DNA of 64,000 nt from Terrihalobacillus insolitus (GCF_028416575.1 NZ_JAMQKB010000008.1:81578-145577); one strand, 5' to 3'; numbered from the stretch's first letter, positions 26,480-35,523 are shown. Numbers and translations are program-made. The notes: generated from the letters alone by a model not told the origin.

Positions 26480-26508
26480 TTGAAAAGAATGGAAAACAGA
26501 TTTAATAT
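26480..26508 (+). promoter_or_regulatory. Sigma-A-type promoter of fer
   Basis: TTGAAA, 17 bases, TAATAT, about 43 bases before the fer ATG. Confidence 0.6.
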
Positions 26509-26551
26509 AGAGGCAGAGATCCATCTGGAAGTCTGAGAGGGGAATACATGA

Positions 26552-26800
<249 letters not shown>

Positions 26801-26808
26801 GCCTCATT

Positions 26809-26839
26809 CTCCCTTTTTATATATTAGGGAGTTTTTTTT
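26809..26839 (+). terminator. Terminator of fer
   Basis: CTCCCT / AGGGAG stem followed by eight T residues, a few bases after the fer stop. Confidence 0.85.
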
Positions 26840-26846
26840 GATTTAA

Positions 26847-27000
26847 GTGCGTGTTCAAAAAGTCGGCAAATTAGAAGCAAGCAGGTCGAGGCGGCGCTGT
26901 TTTGAGTAACGGAGCGTATGCTTTTAATACGTGAGTAACGGAAAAACAAGCCAACGAAGAGATGCGCAGCTTATCATTTGGTGACTTTTTGAACAACCTC
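26847..27000 (+). mobile_element. MITE-like repeat element, copy C (154 bp)
   Basis: Starts GTGCGTGTTCAAAAAGTCGG, ends GTGACTTTTTGAACAACCTC, and is flanked by the 5-bp direct repeat TTTAA (26842-26846, 27001-27005). Same length as copy B. The centre differs (GTAACGGAGCG...ACGTGAGTAAC) but keeps a GGAAAAACAAGCCAACGAAG block on the right. Confidence 0.8.
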
Positions 27001-27073
27001 TTTAATGGAATCATCATAGTAGGTTTATCCTATCATACCATTTCATTATGATTTTTTACCAGAAAAAATTTAC

Positions 27074-27107
27074 AGAAGAAAAGAGAGCCAGGAAACTACT
27101 GGCTCTC
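27074..27107 (-). terminator. Terminator following rsiX
   Basis: GAGAGCCAG / CTGGCTCTC perfect 9-bp stem followed by TTTTCTTCT on the minus strand, about 150 bases after the rsiX stop. Confidence 0.7.
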
Positions 27108-27254
27108 CGAGGACAAACTGCCCCCCTCCTCGTCCATACCTCTGTGTGGGGTATCGCCATGCGATTTTACACAGGAGCCTCACAGTTCACCGTCCACCAT
27201 TGTTCTCGAGAGCACACGATGAAGCACAATCAATGCTACATAGCCTCTTTTTCT
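27108..27254 (-). ncRNA. Hairpin-rich 3' region of the sigX-rsiX transcript, candidate structured RNA
   Basis: Between the rsiX stop and its terminator lie about 147 bases of unusually GC-rich sequence with nested complementarities. CGAGGA (27108-27113) pairs with TCCTCG (27127-27132). CTGTGT (27142-27147) pairs with ACACAG (27169-27174), enclosing the hairpin ATCGC-CAT-GCGAT (27153-27165). ATTGT pairs with ACAAT around a TCTCGAGA palindrome near 27209-27238. No ribosome site or conserved-looking reading frame is present. It could be a stable 3' untranslated region or a processed small RNA; I do not recognise a known family. Confidence 0.35.
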
Positions 27255-28466
27255 TTATTCTGTGAAAGGCATTGGGTTAGCGGCTACTGGAACTGGTAAT
27301 TCCTCGGTAAATTCATATGGTCCGATTTTTTGAATAGGAAGATCAAAGGTGACTGTTTCATATCCGTAACTTTTGGCAGTCATCATGATCGATTCTATCA
27401 TGTTCAAACTTGTTTGATTGTTACGGAGTTTCGTCTGATTGGATACCGTTATTTTAGCACGCTTCATTTGATCATATGTTTCAACAGTAAATAGCATTTC
27501 TTTTTGTATAGAAGGAGAAATGTTCGGTGTATCAACTGGTACTTGCATAAACTGGAGAGCCTCTTCTAAAGTCGATTCCTTATCCTGTGGTACAGCAACT
27601 AAAAATTGTGGCTTATTTTCACTTACTTGATACACGAAATAACTTTGCTTCCCCAATGGCTCTAACTCAATTTCATTTACATTCCCATACATCCCAAAAT
27701 TAGCAGTTTCATTTCCTGTTTGTTCAATTTTAACCTTACTTACTTTAAGTGGTGTAAACATATAAGATAATAGGTCAACATACAGCTTTTGATAGCCCTC
27801 ATTGAGTGAATACTTTTCTGGAATGCGCATCGTGACCTGCTCTTCACCTTTATTTAGCGTAAACGATACCCGATTCAAAGGGAATGCATACACTCCCCAT
27901 TCTTCTTCCTGGATCATTTGAGGAAGTCGATTATAAAGCTCCATCCGTGTATAACCACTTGGAACACGAAAGGAAATGGGAATAAGGTACTGCGCATTAG
28001 TGTCTAGTACTCCCGATTGAATGAACGACATTCCATCAATGGTTTGGTTAAGTACGTGACTAACGAAGTCAGGTTTCTCATCACTTGTAAGTCCTATTCT
28101 CTCGCTTTCTTCCGTTTGGTCAGCTTTCTCTATGGTCGCTTCCTCCTCTAAAGTAGAATTGGATGCAGTAGAACCAGTATCTGAATTGGCAGATGATGCT
28201 TCACCGGTTTGCATATCTGCTTCCTTTGAGTATTCGTTAGACTGATTAACGAATGGAGGAATTAATAAAACCAAAAGGAACAATACCGTTAAAGCAGCAA
28301 AAGTTGGAATGATCCATTTAAATTTTGTCCATGCAAAAGATTTATTGGTCGATAACCTAGCGGAGACTTTCTGGTATAAGTCATTTCGATCCATGTCATC
28401 GTTTACGACAGGTAATTGTGAAAGTAACGATTCAATGTTTTCTTCCTTATACTCTTTGCGATCCAT
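27255..28466 (-). CDS. rsiX: Anti-sigma-X factor RsiX-like
   Basis: A 403-residue type II membrane protein: a cytoplasmic N-terminus (about 1-57) that would bind sigma-X, one membrane helix (about 59-77, PTFAALTVLFLLVLLIPP), a Ser/Glu-rich linker and a large extracellular domain. Position behind sigX and overall layout identify it; it is somewhat longer than B. subtilis RsiX. Start ATG 28466 follows AAGGAGGACAATCCAA and overlaps the sigX end by 20 bases, consistent with coupled translation. Confidence 0.82.
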   Translation of the reverse strand: MDRKEYKEENIESLLSQLPVVNDDMDRNDLYQKVSARLSTNKSFAWTKFKWIIPTFAALTVLFLLVLLIPPFVNQSNEYSKEADMQTGEASSANSDTGSTASNSTLEEEATIEKADQTEESERIGLTSDEKPDFVSHVLNQTIDGMSFIQSGVLDTNAQYLIPISFRVPSGYTRMELYNRLPQMIQEEEWGVYAFPLNRVSFTLNKGEEQVTMRIPEKYSLNEGYQKLYVDLLSYMFTPLKVSKVKIEQTGNETANFGMYGNVNEIELEPLGKQSYFVYQVSENKPQFLVAVPQDKESTLEEALQFMQVPVDTPNISPSIQKEMLFTVETYDQMKRAKITVSNQTKLRNNQTSLNMIESIMMTAKSYGYETVTFDLPIQKIGPYEFTEELPVPVAANPMPFTE

Positions 28467-28995
28467 TTGGATTGTCCTCCTTACCTTCTTCTTCAAGAAG
28501 AACCTTTAATGCTTTGATTGCCCTGTGCTGAGTGGTTTTCACTTTACTAACACTCCACCCCAAAATGTCAGCTGTTTCTTGGATAGAAAACGACTGAATA
28601 TATCTCAATACCAAAACACTTTTTTGGTCAACTGTGCACAGATCAAGACATTGATAAATACGTTTCATTTCATCATTCTGTAGAGCAATCTCCTCAGGCA
28701 GTGGTTGATTGTCTTTCATTATATGGCCTTTCTCTCCAAAATCGAAATATTCCATTATGCGACTTTTTTTGCTACTTTGTTTACGGAAGTAGTCGATTAC
28801 AACATGCCTTGCAATGGAAAAAAGCCAAGTTTTTTCGCTGCTATCACCTTTAAAGGTATGATACGATTTGAGTACTTTTATATACACTTCCTGAATCAAA
28901 TCTTCTGCAAGCTCTTTCTCTTTTACCATATAAAAAATAAATTGGTATAACGATGTATGATATGAGTCATATAATTCCTGAAAGAAGCCTCTCAT
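28447..28995 (-). CDS. sigX: ECF RNA polymerase sigma factor sigma-X
   Basis: A 182-residue ECF sigma factor controlling cell-envelope genes (in B. subtilis, surface charge and antimicrobial-peptide resistance). Region 2 is AEDLIQEVYIKVLKSYHTF followed by SSEKTWLFSIARHVVIDYFR; region 4 is SFSIQETADILGWSVSKVKT. These closely resemble B. subtilis SigX. The ATG at 28995 follows GGGGGATCTCAAG. Downstream of resE and before rsiX, as in B. subtilis. Confidence 0.92.
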   Translation of the reverse strand: MRGFFQELYDSYHTSLYQFIFYMVKEKELAEDLIQEVYIKVLKSYHTFKGDSSEKTWLFSIARHVVIDYFRKQSSKKSRIMEYFDFGEKGHIMKDNQPLPEEIALQNDEMKRIYQCLDLCTVDQKSVLVLRYIQSFSIQETADILGWSVSKVKTTQHRAIKALKVLLEEEGKEDNPNGSQRV

Positions 28996-29021
28996 CTTGA
29001 GATCCCCCAGTCTTCTTATTA

Positions 29022-29047
29022 GTCGTATAATCCACAATAAAGTTACA
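29022..29047 (-). promoter_or_regulatory. Sigma-X autoregulatory promoter
   Basis: The minus strand reads TGTAAC, 16 bases, CGAC, 27 bases before the sigX ATG. This is the ECF-type pattern known for B. subtilis sigma-X promoters, with 16 rather than 17 bases between the boxes. Confidence 0.6.
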
Positions 29048-29097
29048 ACTTACCCAATTATACATAAAATACAGTTGCTTCAGTATAAAATTCAAAT

Positions 29098-29133
29098 AAA
29101 AAGTACCGACTAGCTATTGAGCCGGCACTTTTT
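29098..29133 (-). terminator. Terminator of resDE
   Basis: AAAAAGTGCCG / CGGTACTTTTT stem with one G-T pair and a T-rich tail on the minus strand, separating resE from sigX. Confidence 0.75.
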
Positions 29134-29191
29134 AAATATGGGTCAAACAATTGTTCCATGTTTCATAAGGAACAAGATTTTCCAACAATAT

Positions 29192-30967
29192 TTATGCATT
29201 TTCGTGATTTTTTGGGAGTTGAAAGGAGAAAGTTGTTCCTTCTTGTTTTTTACTTTGTGCGGAAATTGTCCCATTATGCGATTCAACGATGTTTTTGGCG
29301 ATAGCCAGTCCAAGTCCAGTTCCAGTGTTACCGTTTTTTCGCTTTCGTGATTTATCAGCCTTATAAAAACGTTCAAATACAAACGGTAGATCCTCTTGTG
29401 GAATACCTGAGCCAGTATCCATAATCGAAAAGCGGATACTATCACCCTCATCACTTACAACAACTTCAACGGTTCCGTGTTGATTTGTATGTCTTATCGC
29501 ATTGTCGATAAGATTCGTGAGCACTTGTTCAATTCGATCCGGATCAAGCGACAATTCATCAATGTCTTTATCCACTGTCAACTGCAAGGCAATGGAATGT
29601 TCTGTTGTTAAACCTTTAAATTTCTTTACGATGCGTTCTAGAAACGGCATTAGTTTTACTGATTCTAATTGAAGTTGTAGGTGACCAGCCTCCATTTGGG
29701 CTAAATCTAATAACTGGTTAACGAGGCGTCCCATTCTTAATGATTCCTCATAAATAATAGAGGCTAACTCATTTTTTTCTTCCCTTGTTACAGCTACATC
29801 GTCCACAATTGCTTCACTATACCCTTGAAGCATAGAAATAGGTGTCCTTAGTTCATGTGAGACGTTTGCTATAAAATCTTCTCTTAACGTATCTAATCTT
29901 CTCTCTTCTGTCATATCTCGAATGACAGCCACTGCACCACGTATATACGTTTGATCATATAACGGGGTCATGATCATAACCCAGCTTCTACCTTGCAAGT
30001 TAATTTCACGCATGACCTCTTTTTCCGTTGAAATTACTTCTTCTAAAATGGATATTAACTCCTTTGGTAACACAACACCATTTATATCCTGCTGCACATC
30101 TTTTTCGTAAAAGAAATCCATTAAAAAATGCTGTGCAGGCGGGTTTGTTATACTAATATCTCCTTTTCGGTTTACAGTGATCACTCCATCTGCCATAGAA
30201 CTGAGAATACCTGATAATTGTTCCTTTTCCTGTCTTAATGCATTAATATGAAATTTTAATTGTCTTCCCATACGGTTAAACGCCATTGCCAATTCACCAA
30301 TTTCATCATGCGTTAAAATTGGAACTTTCGTGTTAAACTCGCCACGAGCTAGCTCAAATGCTCCTTCCCTCATCTTAATGAGAGGGGATGTTATTCTAGT
30401 GGATAAAAAGAAGGCAAAAACGGTTGTTAATATAAAAGCAATTCCTGCACCTAAAAAAATAATTTGTGTGGTTTGCTTTGACGTTTCTTCAACTGCATTC
30501 AGCGATTGGTATGCGAAAACCGCTCTTTTTGACCCTAATATGGGGGTTCCGACAATCATTACCTCGTCATCAAAGTTGGGTATCTTTGTTAATTTCTTTT
30601 TCTCTGCCCTATCAGATAAAACGAGAGATAAATCCTTGTCCTTTTTCAGCCAATCTAACGTCACTTTTGAAAGATTGTTATCGTTTGTATCGGAAAGCCA
30701 GATATCTTGGTTATTATATACAATTGCTATCCTACTTGATGGATCTTTTATTCGATTCACAGTATCGATGGTCAAATCATTTTCAACACCTAATTGCTCC
30801 ACCATATCCGAAACTTTTGTAGCTGTTTCCATTAAATCTTTTTCTGCTTGGGACACATGAAAATTCCCTAAAAACTCCAATAATAAGATGGTTAAAACAA
30901 ATAATACGAATGACACGAGCAAAAGAATGGTAAGCCATAATTTCCCTACTAAACTGCGCCAAATCAC
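29192..30967 (-). CDS. resE: Sensor histidine kinase ResE
   Basis: ResE phosphorylates ResD under oxygen limitation or nitric oxide. Domains in order: helix 1 (about 9-32), an extracellular sensor region, helix 2 (about 160-182), HAMP, PAS (about 250-340), the H-box NVSHELRTPI and the ATPase boxes NAIRHTN and DTGSGIP, GTGLGLAI. The start is GTG 30967, overlapping the resD stop in GTGA; this gives 591 residues, close to B. subtilis (about 590). Confidence 0.95.
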   Translation of the reverse strand: MIWRSLVGKLWLTILLLVSFVLFVLTILLLEFLGNFHVSQAEKDLMETATKVSDMVEQLGVENDLTIDTVNRIKDPSSRIAIVYNNQDIWLSDTNDNNLSKVTLDWLKKDKDLSLVLSDRAEKKKLTKIPNFDDEVMIVGTPILGSKRAVFAYQSLNAVEETSKQTTQIIFLGAGIAFILTTVFAFFLSTRITSPLIKMREGAFELARGEFNTKVPILTHDEIGELAMAFNRMGRQLKFHINALRQEKEQLSGILSSMADGVITVNRKGDISITNPPAQHFLMDFFYEKDVQQDINGVVLPKELISILEEVISTEKEVMREINLQGRSWVMIMTPLYDQTYIRGAVAVIRDMTEERRLDTLREDFIANVSHELRTPISMLQGYSEAIVDDVAVTREEKNELASIIYEESLRMGRLVNQLLDLAQMEAGHLQLQLESVKLMPFLERIVKKFKGLTTEHSIALQLTVDKDIDELSLDPDRIEQVLTNLIDNAIRHTNQHGTVEVVVSDEGDSIRFSIMDTGSGIPQEDLPFVFERFYKADKSRKRKNGNTGTGLGLAIAKNIVESHNGTISAQSKKQEGTTFSFQLPKNHENA

Positions 30968-31686
30968 TGTTCTTCTTCGACCTCGAATTTGTAGCCCACT
31001 CCCCAAACAGTTACGATCATCTTTGCTGCGTCTTGTGAAACCTTATTAAGCTTTTCTCTTAACCGTTTTACATGGGTATCAACTGTCCGCAAATCTCCGA
31101 AAAACTCATATTTCCACACTTCTTTTAATAACTGTTCTCGATCGAAAACCTTGTCTGGTGCTTTAGCAAGAAAACATAGTAATTCGTATTCCTTAGGCGT
31201 TAAATTAACTAATTCCCCATCGGCTGTAACCCGATGTGCATCGTTATCAATCGTTAAATGCGGAAAAACAAGTACATTTTTCGTAGCAACATCTGTTTGG
31301 AGATATTTGGTTCCAGAAGCCCTGCGTAATAAAGCTTTCACTCGTAATACAACCTCCCGCGGGCTAAAAGGCTTCACAATGTAGTCATCTGTTCCAACTT
31401 CAAAACCTTCTACACGGTTCGTTTCTTCCCCTTTTGCGGTAAGCATAATTACTGGTGTAGCTTTCGTTTCTCTTAGTTCTTTGCATACCTCAATACCATC
31501 CATACCAGGCATCATGACATCTAATACGATCAGATCAAAGTCAATAGCAAGTGCAAGGCTTAATGCTTCATCCCCGTCTTCCGCTTCCTCGATAGCATAG
31601 CCTTCCCGTTCTAAATACATCCGTATTAAACGCCGAATTCTTTCTTCATCATCAACTACTAGGATTCTAGCTTCTTCCGTCTCCAA
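30964..31686 (-). CDS. resD: Response regulator ResD
   Basis: An OmpR-type regulator of aerobic and anaerobic respiration genes. The receiver domain has the acidic pair VVDDEERIRR, the phospho-acceptor Asp in DLIVLDVMMPGMDG and the switch Lys in YIVKPFSPREV; the winged helix (KYEFFGDLRTVDTHVKRLRE) follows. Start choice: an ATG at 31692 touches the GGGGGG ribosome site directly, whereas TTG at 31686 has a six-base spacer, so TTG is preferred (240 residues). Upstream resABC, normally present, are absent here. Confidence 0.95.
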   Translation of the reverse strand: METEEARILVVDDEERIRRLIRMYLEREGYAIEEAEDGDEALSLALAIDFDLIVLDVMMPGMDGIEVCKELRETKATPVIMLTAKGEETNRVEGFEVGTDDYIVKPFSPREVVLRVKALLRRASGTKYLQTDVATKNVLVFPHLTIDNDAHRVTADGELVNLTPKEYELLCFLAKAPDKVFDREQLLKEVWKYEFFGDLRTVDTHVKRLREKLNKVSQDAAKMIVTVWGVGYKFEVEEEQ

Positions 31687-31737
31687 TTTCATCCCCCCTA
31701 AAGTCTCACATTAAATGTACGTATGGAACGTGGATCA

Positions 31738-32478
31738 TTACAAAATGTTTTTAGTCGCAAGGTTCCTTAGTTGCTTCACCTCATGAGGGGTTAACTCCCT
31801 TACCTCACCAGGGTGCATTCCTGTCGTCGTTAGAAAACCATATTTTTCTCGTTTTAGTTTTTCAACAGGAGCATCAATGGCTTCTAACATTTTTTTTATT
31901 TGTCTATTTTTTCCTTCGTGCAACACAATTTCAACGATTGCCTTTTTATTTTTGTTGTCCGTCGAAATAATGCTTGTTCGAACAGCTCTCAATCGTTCCC
32001 CATCAGCTTGAATTCCTTTTTTTAACCGTGCCAATTGATCGATTGTGGGGATCCCTTTTGTTTTAGCAATATACACTTTTTCGATCTCATGTTTCGGATG
32101 CATAAGCATGTTTGCAAAATCGCCATCGTTTGTTAACAAAAGTAAACCAGATGTATCGTAATCAAGTCTTCCGATTGGATACACTCTTTGCTGAATATCT
32201 GGTAAGAAGTCCGTAACAACTTTTCTATCTTTGTCATCCTTTACACTAGAAATAACGCCTCTTGGTTTGTATAGTAAAAAATAGACGGGTTCTTCTTTTT
32301 CAAGTGGGATACCATTCACTTCGATTTTATCATGATGTGCAACCTTTGTACCTAATTTAATTTGAACTTTTCCATTAACTTTTACCTTACCAGCTACGAT
32401 TAATTCTTCAGCTTTACGTCTAGAAGTTACGCCACTTTGGGCAATTACTTTTTGCAATCTGTCTCCATTATTTTCCAT
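31738..32478 (-). CDS. rluB: 23S rRNA pseudouridine synthase RluB
   Basis: A 246-residue enzyme with an N-terminal S4 RNA-binding domain (SRRKAEELIVAGKVKVNG) and the RsuA-type catalytic motif GRLDYDTSGLLLLTNDG containing the nucleophilic Asp. It isomerises a uridine in helix 89/90 of 23S rRNA. Start ATG 32478. It lies between spmB and resD, the position of B. subtilis ypuL, and ends 51 bases before resD. Confidence 0.93.
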   Translation of the reverse strand: MENNGDRLQKVIAQSGVTSRRKAEELIVAGKVKVNGKVQIKLGTKVAHHDKIEVNGIPLEKEEPVYFLLYKPRGVISSVKDDKDRKVVTDFLPDIQQRVYPIGRLDYDTSGLLLLTNDGDFANMLMHPKHEIEKVYIAKTKGIPTIDQLARLKKGIQADGERLRAVRTSIISTDNKNKKAIVEIVLHEGKNRQIKKMLEAIDAPVEKLKREKYGFLTTTGMHPGEVRELTPHEVKQLRNLATKNIL

Positions 32479-32513
32479 ATCATCACCATTTTGTTTGTAT
32501 TTTCCCCATATCT

Positions 32514-32550
32514 TTACAAAAACAAGAGCGTTAACATGTACGTTAACGCC
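32514..32550 (-). terminator. Terminator of the dacB-spmA-spmB operon
   Basis: GCGTTAAC / GTTAACGC perfect 8-bp stem with a 5-6 base loop followed by TTGTTTTTG on the minus strand, right after the spmB stop. Confidence 0.75.
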
Positions 32551-33084
32551 TTAAGTCGAGAATACAATCGTTACAATTACGATTGATGCTATTATACCAA
32601 TAAGATCTGCTATCAGTCCAACCTTAAGAGCATCCCCCATCCTCCTAATTCCAACTGCTCCAAAATAAACCGTTAAAATATAAAGTGTCGTGTCTGTACT
32701 TCCTTGCATGGTGGAAGCAAGTCTTCCAATAAAAGAATCAGGGCCATACGTTTGGATTAGCTCTGTTGTCATTCCGAGTGCAGCTGTTCCTGAAATCGGT
32801 CGAACAAGGGCCAGTGGCACAATTTCTGAAGGGACGCCAAAAAGGGACAGTAGTGGGGAAATAAATTGGATCATTGCCTCCAAAGCACCAGAACTCCGGA
32901 GAATCGCAATCGAAACAATCATTCCTAATAAAAATGGAAGAAGGGAAACAGCCATTTTGACTCCTTCTTTTCCTCCTTCCACAAATAACTCATACGTCGG
33001 TAACTTTTTCCAAGTAGCTACTAATAAAACGAATAAAATGAGACTTGGAATGAGCCACGTACTAATGGTTGTTATTACACTCAT
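32551..33084 (-). CDS. spmB: Spore maturation protein B
   Basis: A 177-residue polytopic membrane protein required with SpmA for proper spore-core dehydration. Gate-type repeats such as GGKEGVKMAVSLLPFLLGMIV and RPISGTAALGM are characteristic of the nucleoside-recognition (Gate) family. It overlaps spmA by 4 bases; last gene of the operon. Confidence 0.93.
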   Translation of the reverse strand: MSVITTISTWLIPSLILFVLLVATWKKLPTYELFVEGGKEGVKMAVSLLPFLLGMIVSIAILRSSGALEAMIQFISPLLSLFGVPSEIVPLALVRPISGTAALGMTTELIQTYGPDSFIGRLASTMQGSTDTTLYILTVYFGAVGIRRMGDALKVGLIADLIGIIASIVIVTIVFST

Positions 33085-33671
33085 CGTTTTGTTTTACGCA
33101 CCCTTCTATAGTAGAATATTCGATCAACTATAATTGCTCCTAAAGAGGATATGAACGTTGCAATAATAGTAGTACCGACGATTTCTGTTGGGGCACCAGA
33201 CTCATATTTCATGCGAATCGCAATAACAGTGGTCGGTATTAATGTGACACTTGATGTATTTATTGCTAGGAAAGTTATCATTGACCTACTTGCATGATCA
33301 GATTGACTTAATTCTTTCATTTGCTCCATTGCCTTAATTCCCATCGGTGTTGCGGCATTCCCTAAACCAAAGAGGTTTGCAGTAATATTCGATAAAATAT
33401 ATCCCATTGCTGGATGATCCTTTGGTATATCTGGAAACAATCTTGATACAAATGGACGAAACATTTTCGTTAAGATTCGTAAAAGTCCCGCCTTTTCTGC
33501 AACTTTCATTAAACCTAACCAGAAGACGAGTACACTAATTAAACCAATCGATAGCATTACTGCTTCATCAGCACTTTCAAATAATGCCTTATTCACTTCC
33601 TCCATTGTTCCATTAAACATCGCATAGACAATTCCGAGAATCGCCATGGAGGCCCATATGATATTAACCAT
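33081..33671 (-). CDS. spmA: Spore maturation protein A
   Basis: A 196-residue membrane protein of the same Gate family as SpmB (GLGNAATPMGIKAMEQM, FLAINTSSVTLIPTTVIAIR). Its ATG directly follows the dacB stop, with GGAG eight bases before it inside dacB. The chain dacB-spmA-spmB is as in B. subtilis. Confidence 0.93.
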   Translation of the reverse strand: MVNIIWASMAILGIVYAMFNGTMEEVNKALFESADEAVMLSIGLISVLVFWLGLMKVAEKAGLLRILTKMFRPFVSRLFPDIPKDHPAMGYILSNITANLFGLGNAATPMGIKAMEQMKELSQSDHASRSMITFLAINTSSVTLIPTTVIAIRMKYESGAPTEIVGTTIIATFISSLGAIIVDRIFYYRRVRKTKR

Positions 33672-34772
33672 CTAAGAAACTCCGATCGTTTGATAGATAA
33701 GTTGTGTAAACTCATTCCAAAAACCAGTATCTTCTTCCTCTGTTTCCTGTTGTTTTTGGTATATTCCTGTTTCAGCAATAACCTCACCATCGATTGAATA
33801 CACCTTTTCCCCTATCTTTTCGTCCGTTTTTTCTCTTTCGATATAAATATTTTCTTTCACCTTCCCTTTTTCATCCTTGCTTAAAGGAACGACTAAATCT
33901 TGAAGGATATATCCTGACTCACTTTGCTCTGTACCCGTCATTTGATACGTTTCTTTCCCTTTTTCATCGATTTTTGATAAATCGTATGTATCATAACCCC
34001 ATTCAAATAATCGGGTGTGATCATTCCAGTCATCTGGTGCATCCAAGGTAACCGCAATTAATTCCATATTTTCTTTCTTGGAGACAGATACAAGTGTACG
34101 ACCTGTCTTTCTCGTATAACCTGTTTTACCTCCAATACTATATTTATAGTACTTTGTTAGCATTTTATTTTTGTTACGCCATGAATAAGTGCGCGTTTCA
34201 GCTTTATAGGACTTTGCCCCAGTAATTTCTCGGAACGTTTCGTTTTCCATAGCGTACCGCATCAATAGAGCCATGTCGTAGGCCGTTGAATAATGAGTGT
34301 CAGAATCCAGACCATGTGGGTTGTCAAAATTGGTGTTTGTCATTCCAAGCCAGGCCGCTTTTTCATTCATTAAGTAAGCGAATCCTTCCACACTTCCACC
34401 TAAGTATTCCGCAATTGCTACAGCAGAATCATTTCCGGAACGAAGCATCAGGCCATAAACTAAATCCTTTAGCTTCATTTTTTCTCCTTCTTTTAAATAA
34501 ATTGAGGAGCCTTCTGTATATGCAGCTCGACGGCTTGTTGTAACTGTTTCATTTAACTTACCTGACTCGACTGCCAAGATCGCAGTCATAATTTTCGTTA
34601 TACTTGCAATGGATTGTTTCTTGTTCGCAGCTTTTTCATACAACACCCTGCCTGTTGATTGTTCCATTAAAACAGCATTATTTGCTGATACACTTGGCTT
34701 TGCAAAGGCTTTTCGCGATGTATTAGGTAACATAACAAGCATGAATGTCAATAGAATGAGTAAGTATTTCAA
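33672..34772 (-). CDS. dacB: D-alanyl-D-alanine carboxypeptidase DacB (sporulation PBP5*)
   Basis: A 366-residue penicillin-binding protein that trims cortex peptidoglycan. Residues 1-24 are a signal peptide; the S11 motifs are SITK (SxxK), SGN (SxN) and KTG. A C-terminal amphipathic segment (FWNEFTQLIYQTIG) may anchor it. Its location with spmAB identifies it as DacB rather than DacA or DacF. A sigma-E-like promoter lies upstream. Confidence 0.93.
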   Translation of the reverse strand: MKYLLILLTFMLVMLPNTSRKAFAKPSVSANNAVLMEQSTGRVLYEKAANKKQSIASITKIMTAILAVESGKLNETVTTSRRAAYTEGSSIYLKEGEKMKLKDLVYGLMLRSGNDSAVAIAEYLGGSVEGFAYLMNEKAAWLGMTNTNFDNPHGLDSDTHYSTAYDMALLMRYAMENETFREITGAKSYKAETRTYSWRNKNKMLTKYYKYSIGGKTGYTRKTGRTLVSVSKKENMELIAVTLDAPDDWNDHTRLFEWGYDTYDLSKIDEKGKETYQMTGTEQSESGYILQDLVVPLSKDEKGKVKENIYIEREKTDEKIGEKVYSIDGEVIAETGIYQKQQETEEEDTGFWNEFTQLIYQTIGVS

Positions 34773-34808
34773 CTGATCTTCCTCCCAACCTTCCCGATGT
34801 CTTGTACA

Positions 34809-34836
34809 ATTTTATGCAAAAAGGACATGCATATGA
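34809..34836 (-). promoter_or_regulatory. Candidate sigma-E promoter of dacB-spmAB
   Basis: The minus strand reads TCATATG, 13 bases, CATAAAAT, about 37 bases before dacB. Each box has one mismatch to the sigma-E consensus and the spacer is one base short. dacB is a sigma-E gene in B. subtilis. Confidence 0.4.
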
Positions 34837-34875
34837 TTGAAAGTTGAAATTTAAAAAAATTGCACATTATTATTA

Positions 34876-34891
34876 GTGCGTGTTCATCCTC
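34876..34891. repeat. Fused-end remnant of the MITE-like element
   Basis: GTGCGTGTTCATCCTC consists of the left terminus GTGCGTGTTC joined directly to the right terminus CATCCTC, with no interior. Confidence 0.5.
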
Positions 34892-34900
34892 TATTTGCAA

Positions 34901-34936
34901 AAATAAAAATTCCGTCCATGGCAAGGACGGAACTTT
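34901..34936 (-). terminator. Terminator of ypuI
   Basis: TTCCGTCC / GGACGGAA stem followed by TTTTATTTTT on the minus strand, about 65 bases after ypuI. Confidence 0.8.
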
Positions 34937-35001
34937 TATTTTTTAGAATAGGTTTTCATCTCACTTATTTAATTGTATCCCAGCTTTTTTAATTTCAGGC
35001 G

Positions 35002-35523
35002 TTAACTGTTTTGTTTTATAGAGGCAGAATTATGCTTGCGAATTGGTGATGTGCCTGTCTCAATACTTTCATAATCAGAAAATTGATCACGCATAATTTG
35101 AAAAGAGCGATCTAAAGTATAGACTAATTGAGCCACAGAACGCGGCGGCATGTTTCGAAATCTAATCGATTCACTTCTTGTATAGGAGGCCCTGCTGTCT
35201 TCATACCAGCTGTCGTTTTTAGGTGCATAAAATTCTAAAATACATTTATGATAAATCCCATACAATGTTTTCTTTGCCATCTGCTCTTGTTCGCAATTTG
35301 ATCTTAGATTTTTTTTAACAGCATCCAACGCTTCATCAGAAATAACTTCTAACCTTCGAAGGGCTTTTAATACTTCTTTATAATATGCTCTGTTTTTACT
35401 GCCCTCTTCATGAAGTAGTTTCTCCATATAATGTTCATCCAAGTAATGGCTTAATTGTTCATTGATTTTTGTTAGACAACGACTCGCTTCATTCATGTGG
35501 TCACAGACAATAGGATTAGTCAT
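35002..35523 (-). CDS. ypuI: YpuI-like protein (DUF3907)
   Basis: A 173-residue soluble, mostly helical protein matching DUF3907 by its RNMPPRSVAQLVYTLDRSFQ segment, size and place between dacB and scpB as in B. subtilis. No known function. Two ATGs lie side by side; the second (35523) has the better spacing from AGGAGGAACG. Confidence 0.75.
   Translation of the reverse strand: MTNPIVCDHMNEASRCLTKINEQLSHYLDEHYMEKLLHEEGSKNRAYYKEVLKALRRLEVISDEALDAVKKNLRSNCEQEQMAKKTLYGIYHKCILEFYAPKNDSWYEDSRASYTRSESIRFRNMPPRSVAQLVYTLDRSFQIMRDQFSDYESIETGTSPIRKHNSASIKQNS

Noticed and set aside
27048..27299. 83-residue plus-strand frame antisense to the rsiX 3' region
   Set aside because: No ribosome site, overlaps the terminator and the hairpin-rich region; better explained as a structured transcript end of the other strand.
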